Positions 11,708 through 21,142 of a DNA stretch of 64,000 nucleotides are shown in pieces. The stretch is from Acanthochlamys bracteata (Eukaryota; Streptophyta; Magnoliopsida; Pandanales; Velloziaceae), in contig CM034129.1 of assembly GCA_019914995.1 (NCBI GenBank), positions 8,487,725-8,551,724 of the forward strand. The letters are read 5' to 3'. A program made the translations under genes and the position numbers. The notes beneath the pieces are model-generated. The model was given only the letters and a program-made list of their open reading frames with translations. It had not been told where the DNA came from and made no database searches. The first letter of the stretch is position 1. Each line of letters starts with the position of its first letter.

Positions 11708-12102
11708 AGTGGAAGATAATTTTAAAATAATTTCTCTGATTGAATTCGCCAGTAACCTAATACAACAAACAAGCAACCTTAAGAAGGTACCATATATTTC
11801 TCATTCAAGTTCAATAACATATATTTTAGGCCACTAGGAATAAAACATTGCAAAACACAGTGGTACTTAAAAAATGTGTATGCCTTTGGTAGTTAATGGA
11901 ATTACGAATTCAACAATATATTCTATCGTTAGAGAAACAGACATTCATTCTCCTCAGATCTAACTATGAGCAATGCATTTTCTCATCATAGCTAAATTTC
12001 AAACATATAACATTACACATGCTCACTAGCCTTGGAACATATAGGAGAATGAATAATTCACAGGAAAACAAAACTCTAGTGTCCTCATCAAAAAAATATG
12101 TT

Positions 12103-12813
12103 TTACTGTTCATCCCACTGATCATTTTTGTATGAAACCAATGTGCGTCAATTTTGTGGATCTGAATCAGACAATCACAAAATAAAGATGAAAGATGTTC
12201 CATCAATATCAATTTTCAGTTGCAGGTAACAACTTCTCAAATAGAGTGATGTAATTCTTATCTTAGAATCAAATGGGTGCAATTGCACCATCTGTGTGTT
12301 CTTGATCAGTTTCGCATCAGTTTCAATCCAGGTGAATGGAACTGCTACATCCTTGTCAGTGTAGGCCAATATATCAAACACACCTATTCATGCAATACAA
12401 TTAAGTTTCAGCTTCAAAAGAAAAAAATAGAACCATTTCACCTGTAACAAAAGTGTAGCTTTAATATTTAAATGGGATGAGATCTCACAAGGTTCATATA
12501 GACAAGGCAAGTAAGTGATGTAGGATGCAATATGGCGCATGATCACCTGAATCTCCCTCATGATCAATTTGTTACTTTTCTTCCATGAGATCATGAAGAG
12601 GGACAATAAAGTACAGGTATGGCAAAAATGGCATTCACTTGAACTAGTACTAGTAGTTTGTGAATCAGAGTGCCTTCAATCAGAAATTACCCTTTCACTA
12701 CAACCCCAACAACTGTTACAATGCTGAAGTTCCACCTCTAAGAACCTCAGAGGTGGGCTTACTCATGACCGCAAGTACAACCCTTTGTGCAGCTTCCCAG
12801 CCTCCTGCCCACT
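12103..12813 (-). pseudogene. MAD2-like pseudogene, copy A (5'-truncated)
   Basis: Minus-strand exons in MAD2 order. 12670-12813 holds RVVLAVMSKPTSEVL and, after a lost base, WNFSI. About 12490-12600 holds MREIQVIMRHIASYITYLPC, ending in a good GTGAGA donor. About 12262-12386 holds FDILAYTDKDVAVPFTWIE. 12103-12161 holds the C-terminal IHKIDAHW exon. Family: MAD2 is the HORMA-fold spindle-checkpoint protein that inhibits Cdc20-APC/C. The N-terminal half is missing, the first exon is scrambled around the EWLEAGKLQ region, the donor after FDSK is lost, and the last exon is frameshifted. Non-functional. Confidence 0.85.
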
Positions 12814-12876
12814 CTTTCAAACCAAAACATAAGTTCAGGTAACTGATAATGGAGTTAAAATTTGCTACAAGTCTAA

Positions 12877-13125
12877 ATGCATGTTTGGGGGTGCGTTTTT
12901 AACTCACAATCTGAAAACGCACCCTTACTGTCCCATCTGAAAATTTCATACTTTAGTTTTTCTTTTAAATAATTTTAGAAGGCATGGATGAATTGTACTT
13001 CATACAATCATTCTATATTTTTTTTATTTGTTTTTAAATCTAAAAAGATAAGCTCATTTTTCTAAAAATCTCTATAAAATACCTTTTTTTCAAAGGCTAG
13101 AGCAAAAAGCACCCCAAATGACCCC
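12877..13125. mobile_element. MITE shared by both duplicate copies
   Basis: Ends atgtttgggggtgcgttttt and the complement of aaaaagcaccccaaatgacc form an imperfect inverted pair about 250 bp apart. An internal hairpin, gggtgcgtttt...aaaacgcaccc (about 12890-12926), has an 11-bp stem. The matching element in copy B is at about 18746-19000, so it was present before the duplication. Confidence 0.6.
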
Positions 13126-13718
13126 TAAGCAAAAAGCTGCAACCAGTACATACGAATACAAACAACATGATAACTTAGGTTCACCAATTAACTACGCACT
13201 GAGCTAGAAGTTAAAACTTGTCAATCAGTAACATATCACACGCTTTACAATAACCATAACATGTAAAACGGACAAACTCTTATAAACCTAGAAGGAACAC
13301 GGAAATTGAAGTGAAATTAGATTGGGATCAAACTATTAGCGTACATTACTGACGTCAGGAAAAAGCTTAAAAATTAAATTTTAAGTAATAACTTGCCATC
13401 AAATGTTACAATAGATCGCTCGAGTGCGGTTTTTTAATTTTGGAAGTGAATTTTTTAAAAATGAGTTCTTAAAAATAATATTGTTGAAAGATGATATATT
13501 CTTTTTGTATTAAAAGATGAGTTGGAAGTAATTTTTTATTTTTTTTTAATAAAAAATAAGTTAAAAGTGACTTATTAGTAAAGAAGAAGTGATTTCTGTA
13601 TGCAAAATAACGCAGCCGAAGTGAAAGAGAATATAATAATAACCCCAGCTACTAACATGTATTCCACACTAAAACACAAATAAGGCCCATATTATGACTC
13701 CAGAAACTTAGTAAATGA

Positions 13719-13760
13719 GACTGCAGTTAAATAGTGGATGGACTGCAGTTAAATAGTGGA
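13719..13760. repeat. 20-bp direct repeat at the duplication junction
   Basis: gactgcagttaaatagtgga occurs at 13719-13738 and again at 13741-13760, exactly where copy A ends and copy B begins. Confidence 0.9.
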
Positions 13761-14243
13761 AGATAATTTTAAAATAATTTCTCTGATTGAATTCGCCAGT
13801 AACCTAATACATTAAACAAGCAACCTTAAGAAGGTACCATATGTTTCTCATTCAAGTTCAATAACATATATTTCAAGCCACTACGAATAAAACATTGCAA
13901 AAAATAGTGGTACTTCAAAAATGTGTATGCTTTTGGTAGTTAATTGTATTACGAATTCAACAATGTATTCAATCGTCAGAGAAACAGACATTCATTCTCC
14001 TCAGTTCTAACCATGATCAGTACATTTTCTCATCATAGCTAGATTTCAAACATACAACATTACACATGCTCATCAGCTTTGGAACATATAAGAGAATGAA
14101 CAATTCACATGAGAACAAAACTACTAGTGCTCTCATCACTGGTATGCTTTACTGTTCATCCCACTCATCATCTTGTATGAACCGGTGGGCGTCAACTGTG
14201 TGGATCTGAATCAGACAATCACAAAATAAATGTGAAAGATGTT

Positions 14244-14759
14244 CACTATTACAAAAAAATAGTATTTACCGACTGAACTTTTTCATTGGTAAACGAATAA
14301 ATTCAGTCGGTAAATACTATTACCGACTAAAAAAAGTGCGGTCGGCATTCGGTCAGAAACGACTAGTCAGTAAATTTTTTTAATTTTAATTTAATTTAGT
14401 ATGTATGTTAATTAACGACTAATATGTATTCAACCATTATAGTTTACCGACTTACATACTTTTCAGTCGGTAAAATTATCGACTAACTTTTATTTTTATC
14501 GGTAATATAACGACTGATGTCAATATTAATCGATAATTTTACCGACTGATGTAATGTTAGTCGGTAATTAATATAAATTACCGACTAAATGTCATGCGAG
14601 TCAATCGAGTAGCCAAATTACTGACTAGATATATTGTTAGTCGGTAATGTGATAAAATTTATCGACTAATTTTATTTTGGTTGGTATGTGTTGTCTTTAC
14701 TAATTGAATAGTTTTTGTCGGTAAAATTCAGTCGATAAAAACTATGTTTGTAGTAATAG
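14244..14759. repeat. short CACTA-like element or left-end array with two termini
   Basis: About 515 bp of alternating ccgactga/tcagtcgg words. The left end cactattacaaaaaaatagt and the complement of the right end (actattactacaaacatagt) are related inverted termini, so this may be a small complete non-autonomous element abutting the larger one at 14781. Confidence 0.6.
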
Positions 14760-14780
14760 TTCTATCGGTATTAATTTTCA

Positions 14781-15010
14781 CACTACTACAAAAATGATTA
14801 TTAACAACTAAAACTTACCGACTAACTAAATTCAGTCGGTAATAATACAATATACCGACTAAAAATATACTAGTCGGTAAATATAATTATTTTACCGACT
14901 GAAGTATATATCAGTCGATAAATTAAACATATTACCGATCGAATTGTTATTCAGTCGGTAATATTTATTAATTTTACCGACTGAATTTGGTTCGGTCGGT
15001 AATTAATATT
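14781..15010. repeat. subterminal repeat array of the main CACTA element
   Basis: Repeated taccgactaa/taccgactga and tcagtcggtaa words, in both orientations, directly follow cactactacaaaaatg. In known CACTA elements such arrays bind the element-encoded accessory protein. Confidence 0.8.
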
Positions 15011-15460
15011 AAAAGACCCGAGCGAATCAAACCCCAGCCATTCCTCTCACTCCTGCTAGGTTTTCGCTGGATTGGTTGTTTCGCCGAATCTTGAGATTTT
15101 GTCGGGCGTTCTACGGTTGCTCTCCCTTTTGCTAGCTCCGTTCCGCTGATCGCCGGCTATTTTGTTGTTGCTCCTCTGCCTGCTAGCTTGATCTATTTCA
15201 CTGATCTTGAGATTTTGCCTATCTAGCTTTGGAGCCCTCCATCACTGTCATCTTTACAAATATAATTAAAATCTTTCGCCAATTTTTCGGTGCGTTTCTG
15301 TAACTCTTCCTCTCTCTATCTCTAGATCTGTCTGCCTCTTTTTTTTTATTCACATTTTAGGATTGTTAATTACAATGAAAATTGGTATATTGATTGGGCT
15401 AGAAGGATTGAATCAAGAAAACTAAAGTGTTGACAGACTGACAGTACACCCCTCTTTCAA
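15010..15460 (+). other. leader-like sequence inside the CACTA element
   Basis: CT-rich, moderately GC-rich sequence (about 15010-15340) resembling a plant 5' UTR with a following intron, upstream of the captured ABC transporter exons. It may be a third captured fragment or the element's own promoter region. No protein is recognisable. Confidence 0.4.
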
Positions 15461-15463
15461 CAG

Positions 15464-16678
15464 TGTTGGCGCTTCTTGTTGTCCCAGTTATATCAGTTGC
15501 TGTACGTTTTTTTGGACATTATCTTCGCGAACTTTCCCACAAGACTCAAGCTGCAGCAGCTGTTGCTTCATCAATTGCTGAGGTTTGCTGTGCAATCTCT
15601 CTTTCAATCTGCTACAGACTGAAAATGCGAATATTTTTTATGTGAAATACACCTTTGGGAATTCAGTTAGATGGTCCATATTTTTCTTATGGATTTTGGA
15701 ATTTTGCAGGAATCTTTTGGAGCAATAAGAACAGTTAGATCTTTTGCTCAGGAGGGTTATGAAATATCATGCCACTCTAAAAAAGTTGATGAAACCTTAA
15801 TGCTTGGGCTCAAACAGGCTGTGAGTTAGATTTTTTTAAATATATTGATTTCTTTCGCATAAATATGAGAAACTTTTTGTGTTAGGCACTTCATGTTTTT
15901 TGCAGAAACTTGTTGGATTGTTTTATGGAGGTATGAATGCGTCGTCCACTCTGTCAGTTGTTGCTGTTGTGATCTATGGAGCTTACTTGACTATCATGGG
16001 GTTAATGACTCCTGGTTCTCTGACATCTTTCATTCTTTACAGCCTTACACGTCTTCCGTAGTTCTATTTCTCCATTTCTCAATACTTCCTTCTGCATGCT
16101 TAGGATGTAGTTGCAACTACAAAAGCATGGATTGTTAGCATTGTAATGAACATTTCTTGCATATGATGAACCTCAGCTAAATGTGATCCTACCAGTCACC
16201 ATTTGATTCTTCCCATATGCAGTTGGTGTCCCTGTATCTGCCCTATCAAGACTGTATACCACAACCATGAAAGCTGCAGGTGCAAGTAGAAGAGTCTTCC
16301 AGCTTCTTGATCGTACTTCTTCTTTGCGAAAATCAGGAGATAAATGTCCGATGGGATGGGTTACCACATCTTACAATATTGTTCATATTGAAAATTGACA
16401 TCTTTAAGCTCCCTGTAGACATGGGTATGTGTTCACTATATACTTGTTCTGTGCAGTGAGCAAGATGGAGCTGTAGAATTGGATGACGTCTGGTTTGCGT
16501 ACCCTTCCCGCCCTACTCATATGGTACTAAAGGTAAATTCAATAAAACTGCACTGCAGAAGTTTCACGTTGACCCTATGTGCAACCCTATCTTCTCTTTA
16601 TTCGAAGTATAACTAAGATGATTTTAATTGCAGGGTATTACACTAAATCTGACTCCTGGTTCAAAGATCGCATTTGAG
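15464..16678 (+). pseudogene. captured fragment of an ALS1/ABCB27 (TAP2-like) half ABC transporter
   Basis: Six exon pieces with introns still in place: 15464-15582 ([17 protein letters not shown]), 15710-15820 ([20 protein letters not shown]), 15906-16050 ([19 protein letters not shown]), 16223-about 16358 ([19 protein letters not shown]), 16457-16532 ([14 protein letters not shown]) and 16634-about 16678 (GITLNLTPGSKIAF). These cover transmembrane helices and the start of the nucleotide-binding domain. The fragment ends just before the Walker A loop. In plants this family includes ALS1, a vacuolar-membrane half transporter tied to aluminium tolerance. Retained introns show that genomic DNA, not mRNA, was copied. 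The N-terminal and most of the ATPase parts are absent, so no working transporter results. Confidence 0.85.
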
Positions 16679-16859
16679 GTTCTACAGATGTAGTTGCTTT
16701 CTATCATGCTGAATTTCATGTTTTGTTTTAGAGAATGAGACGCTTGGTGGGTTCCTTTTTCTCATCGATTTTGTTGGCGTTCAGCAATCAAACAAGTTGT
16801 GAATGTTTGTTTTCTATTCAATTCTTTTGGGTTAAGCATATTATTAAGTTGATACAATC

Positions 16860-17400
16860 AAGCATCGAGCATATCGTTCAGGAATAGATAATGTTTTGGT
16901 TCCTCTCATTGGAGGAATCCCCATTGCAATGTCTGCAGTACTTTTTGTTACCATGGCCATTGGTTCTCACCGTCTGTCTTAACAGGTAACATTGATGTAG
17001 TGTGCATAATTTGCTTTAGGAGTTTGTTCAACTTTTTTCAGTATTAGCTGGCAGTTGATAAACAAGCATTGGTCTTCCATTGATTAGTCCAGTAATACTC
17101 ACTTTGAGTCCAAGCATTGGTTCTTCCATTGATTAGGTGTGGCTGAACTCTGTGTATGTTTAATAGAAAGCAATGTGTTTGTAGATCACTTACTAGATGA
17201 TTTAAATTAGTTCACTCTTAAAGTGCTAGTTTAGTCTTACTTCTTGATAGTGCTAATAAGCTTGTTTGGAACTGATGCAAGGAGCTATAACAAAGAGAAT
17301 GACTGCTATTGAGGAAATGGCTGGCATGGAGTGATATGCATTAACAAGACTTTGAAACTTTGATCCTTAACAAGCTGACAGTGGATACTATGCTTTTCTC
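16860..17400 (+). pseudogene. captured fragment of a plasma-membrane H+-ATPase (AHA type)
   Basis: 16860-16985 translates to [17 protein letters not shown] then [11 protein letters not shown], the membrane segment just before the phosphorylation site of P-type proton pumps. After an intron, about 17281-17400 gives AITKRMTAIEEMAGM, then a decayed phosphorylation region where the family has SDKTGTLTLNKL. A CAA to TAA change truncates the first exon (RLS then stop). Only this short middle portion of a ~950-residue enzyme is present. Confidence 0.85.
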
Positions 17401-18017
17401 AATTCTGGAATAAAATTTTGAATATATGAAAGGTAATTGTTCAAGTTTTTTGCCTTACACATATTCACAACAAGTGTAGAAGCTCCACAAGTTTTATTTA
17501 CAGGACAGAGATAGTTGTATTTGATATTACACTTACGCTTTAGCCATCCTTGTATGTTTAGTTGAATTTGATATTTTCCATTCATGTTTAGCATTAATGT
17601 TGCAAGTCCTAATGGGAAATATTTCCTATATATTTTTGAATTTATGTGTTGGTTTCTCTATCTATTTGCAGGACAGAGATAGTTACTAGAAACAAAGAGC
17701 AAGTACATTGTTTGAGGAGTCTAAAAGCAGTCATTCTATTTTTTCTGAATTTGTGTTGTATTAGACTTGTCTAAGAACCGAATTGTAACTGGTTTATGTA
17801 TTTCAATGATCTTTTATTTGAATTATATTGTATCCAACAACGATTTTATTATCCAACATAATAGCTAATTTTTAATTTGAATTGTTAAACTTTGATTTGT
17901 GGTGGTTGTTGTGTATATTTTGAAGGATATATATTGAATGATGATGCATATCTTAAATAGAAAAATTAATATTAGAAAAATTAATAAAAAAATAGTAAAA
18001 ATATTGCTGCATATGTG
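17401..18017. other. unassigned interior of the CACTA element
   Basis: No gene recognised. The word caggacagagatagtt occurs at about 17502 and 17671, a local duplication, possibly a repeated acceptor or exon start. The rest is AT-rich. Confidence 0.4.
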
Positions 18018-19760
18018 CTTACCGACTGATGCTATCAGTCGGTAGTTATCGACTGAAATTCAAATCGGTAGTTACCTACTGAAAAACTAGTTGGTAGATG
18101 CCGACTAATTCCTTTCAGTCGGTAATTTACTGTTTAATGCCTACTGAATTTCACCATCTGTGGGTTCTTGATCAGTTTTGCATCAGTCTCAATCCAGGTG
18201 AATGGAACTGCTGCATCCTTGTCAGTGTAGGCCAATACATCAAACGCACCTATTCATGCAATACAATTAAATTTCAGTTTCAAAAGAAAAAATAGAACTA
18301 TTTCACCTATAACAAAAGTGTAGATTTAACATTTAAATGGGATGAGATCTCACGAGGTTCATATAGACAAGGCAAGTAAGTGATGTAAGATGCAATCTGG
18401 CGCATGATCGCCTGAATCTCCCTCATGATCTCTTTGTCACTTTTCTTCCATGAGATCATGAAGAGGGACAATAAAGTATAGGTATGACAAAAATGGCATT
18501 CACTTGAACTAATACTAGTAGTTTGTGAATCAGAGTGCCTTCAGTCAGAAATTACCCTTTCACTACAACCCAGCATCTGTTTCAATGCTGAAGTTCCACC
18601 TCTAAGAACCTCAGAGGTGGGCTTACTCATGACCGCAAGTACAACTCTCTGTGCAGCTTCCCAGCCTCCTGCCCACTCTTTCAAACCAAAACATAAGTTT
18701 AGGTAACTGATAATGGAGCTAAAATTTGCTACAAGTCTAAATGCATGTTTGGGGGTGCGTTTTTAACTCACAATCTGAAAACGCATCCTTACTGTCCCAT
18801 CTAAAAATTTCATACTTTAATTTTTTTTTAAAAATAATTTTAGAAAGTATGGATGAATTGTACTTCATAGAATCATTCTATATACTTTTTTATTTGTTTT
18901 TTAAATCTAAAAAGACAAGCTCGTTTTTAAAAATTTTCTAGAAAATATTTTTTCTTCGAAAGCTCTGCTTTTTCAGAAAATACTAAACCCCAAATGCCTT
19001 CTAAGAAAGAGGCTGCAACCAGTACATACGAATACAAACAACATGGTAACTTAGGTTCACCAATTAACTCGCGCTGACCTAAATGTTAAAACTTGTCAAT
19101 CGGTAACATATCACATGCTTTACAATAGCCATAACATGTAAAACGGACAAACTCTTATAAACCTAGGAGGAACACGGAAATTGAAGTGACTAGATTGTGA
19201 TCAAAATATTAGCGTACATTACTAACGTCAGAAAAAAGCTTAAAAATTAAATATTAAGTAATAACTTGCCATCAAATGTTACAATAGATCGCTCGGGTGC
19301 GTTCTTTTAATTTTGGATGTAAATTTTTTAGAAATGAATTCTTAAAAGTAATATTGTTGAAAGATGATCTATTCTTTTTTTATTAAAAAATAAATTAAAA
19401 GTAATTTTTTATTTTTTAATAAAAAATAAATTAAAAGTGACTTATTAGTAAAGAAGAAGTGATTTCTGTATGCAAAAGAACGCAGCCGAAGTGAAAGAGA
19501 ATCTAATAATAACCCCAGCTACTAATATGTATTCCACACTAAAACACAAATAAGACCCATATTATGACTCCAGAAACTTAGTAAACCAGATTGAGTTAAA
19601 TTGTGGATGGCCTGCGGTAGGAGATGTGGAAGAATCAAAACTGAATTGATCCTGAGATAGATTGCTTACCAGATAGCTGGGAAGTGACGCTAAAAAAGAA
19701 GGAAGGAATTCACTCCATCTTGAGTCAGCAAGATGGAGAGATACTTTGGCCTCAAATTTA

Positions 19761-20477
19761 TTTTATTTTCTACAACCATTCAAATTGATTGACTTCCTAT
19801 ACATTTTAACATAATTTGTGCTTTGGCATTGCAACTATAACCTGAAGCAGTTGCAAATTTTGTATTCTACTTGCAGAAAATTTCTTGAGAAATTAGGATA
19901 ATGACTAAACGCTTTGCTAATGTAAATTATGTACCTACTTGTGAAATCAAGATGTTCAGACCATTTTGAAGATTCCGAAGACAACACAAGTTGCACAACT
20001 ATGGCAATTGAGCTAAATTTGCTAGTTATTCTTGACATGTTCATGAATAGACGGCATGATCTCAGTAGATTTGTTTCGATGAAAATTTTCAGAATCTATG
20101 CTCTGTATTTTTCTCCGTCTTCATAGTTCCCAAGTATACAGCAGCTCTTATCTTAGTTAACCCTGGAAAAACAAAAAAGCGTACCAAATCTGTTCAATCT
20201 CAGTGGATTGGTAAAATTGTAGTATAGTACCTTTAGCAAAACGAGATTCAAAAAAATAAAGTTTGAACCATAAGATCTCTGATATTGATTATTTAAATAA
20301 CCAGAAATTTAGTAGAACTTTGTTGGTTTATGCAAAGCTAATTGAAAGTCTAACCTGACTTTTGGATTAATGCAAATACTTCTGACGAGTTGCATGCCAC
20401 AGTTACCAACTGAGGTGCAGTACACCTACAAACAAAATATTTGTTAATTACACAAAATGTGTATAAAGAAAATACAA
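19761..20477. other. region upstream of the MAD2-like pseudogene
   Basis: May contain decayed 5' exons and promoter of the minus-strand MAD2-like locus (see copy B). Otherwise nothing is recognised. Confidence 0.35.
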
Positions 20478-21142
20478 GGGGGTGTTTGGTTTGGATTATC
20501 CTAACAAGATTTTCGAAGATTTAAGACGAGAGAATCATATTCTCATATTTGGTTTGTTACAGACGAAGGAATTACATTTTCGCGTTTGGTTCGTTCCAAT
20601 GAAGGAGAATCTAAATTACCAGGAGATCGCCATAAAAAATTTCAGTAATTTTGCTTGCTACTCTTTTCTTCTCATTCTTTCTTTTTCTTTTCCGCACCCG
20701 TGATCCTTTTTAGCCGCGTCTCCCCCGCTACAGCTGTCGATCACCTTCCCCGTTACCGGTCTCCTTCTTCTTCATCCGGCCACCTTCTCCACTATCTAAT
20801 GCTGCCTCTCTGCCGTCGCTCGGGCGGATAAACTATTTCTCGCTAAAGTGAATCAAGCAAAAAGCTTTATGGAGGTTGCGATGAATTATAACATTATAAG
20901 GGTGTATTTGTTATTGACTGTAATCCTATCTTCTTCATCCGCCCCCTGGTGTATACAAATTTTCAGAAATATTAAATGCAAATCAAATATGATAATGCAG
21001 TAGTTTTAATAATAAAATTATTTGATAAAATGAATCAAACGTGATAATGCAATGTTTCGATCAGTCACATTCTCCAAAATCAAGATTCTGGAGAATCAAG
21101 ATTGCATGATAATATTGTAAGGAATGAACCAAACGCGGTCTA
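20478..21142. mobile_element. terminal-inverted-repeat element (hAT or Harbinger-like, non-autonomous)
   Basis: Left end agggggtgtttggtttgga and the complement of the right end (agaccgcgtttggttcatt) are inverted and carry the gtttggtt core found at the ends of many plant hAT/Harbinger MITEs. Length is about 660 bp. The interior includes a CT-rich segment (20655-20800) but no transposase. The target duplication could not be fixed. Confidence 0.65.

Larger units (their letters stand above)
11708..13754. repeat. tandem duplication, copy A (~2.05 kb)
   Basis: Starts at agtggaagataattttaaaa and ends at the junction near 13754, where the same words restart. It matches 13755-14243 followed by 18152-19617, roughly nine bases in ten by eye, with the CACTA complex removed from the second copy. 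It contains the 3' part of a MAD2-like pseudogene and a MITE. Confidence 0.9.
14244..18151. mobile_element. CACTA-type transposon complex carrying captured gene fragments
   Basis: Starts cactattacaaaaaaatag. A second CACTA-like start, cactactacaaaaatg, is at 14781. Both are followed by dense subterminal repeats of taccgactga and its complement tcagtcggta in mixed orientation, the classic layout of CACTA (En/Spm) ends. The same words recur at 18018-18150 on the right side, but no right terminus of the ...ttgtagtg type is present before MAD2 homology resumes at 18152. No transposase frame is seen. The interior holds intron-containing pieces of two host genes. Confidence 0.85.
13755..19617. repeat. 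tandem duplication, copy B (interrupted)
   Basis: Homologous to 11708-13754 in two blocks, 13755-14243 and 18152-19617; the gap is the CACTA complex. Homology stops near 19617, and further MAD2-like exon sequence continues beyond it. Copy B therefore represents the parent locus and copy A the truncated duplicate. Confidence 0.85.
14149..19760 (-). pseudogene. MAD2-like pseudogene, copy B (parent locus, split by a transposon)
   Basis: Minus-strand exons: about 19670-19755 reads KYLSILLTQDGVNSF then SVTSQLS, ending in a GTAAGC donor. About 18595-18690 holds RVVLAVMSKPTSEVL, with WNFSIETD in another frame. About 18345-18445 holds KSDKEIMREIQAIMRQIASY. 18152-18252 holds FDVLAYTDKDAAVPFTWIE and NPQMVK, then breaks into the transposon. 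14149-14205 holds an intact terminal exon IHTVDAHRFIQDDEWDEQ plus stop. The CACTA complex (14244-18151) sits inside the exon after MVK. The frameshift before WNFSI is shared with copy A. A tentative upstream exon lies at about 19835-20044 (AIVV..., ...YPNFSRNF), too degraded to be sure. Confidence 0.85.

Noticed and set aside
11964..12606. Minus-strand open frames as separate small genes
   Set aside because: They are pieces of MAD2-like pseudogene exons running into introns; no complete HORMA domain can be assembled.
12842..12842. Plus-strand frame MNQSAFNQKLPFHY ending here (12660-12842) as a gene
   Set aside because: It is the antisense of the MAD2-like pseudogene exon and is degenerate in copy B.
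15463..17400. A functional ABC transporter or proton pump gene
   Set aside because: Only middle exons are present, a TAA interrupts the pump exon, the Walker A and phosphorylation regions are lost, and the whole block lies between transposon ends.
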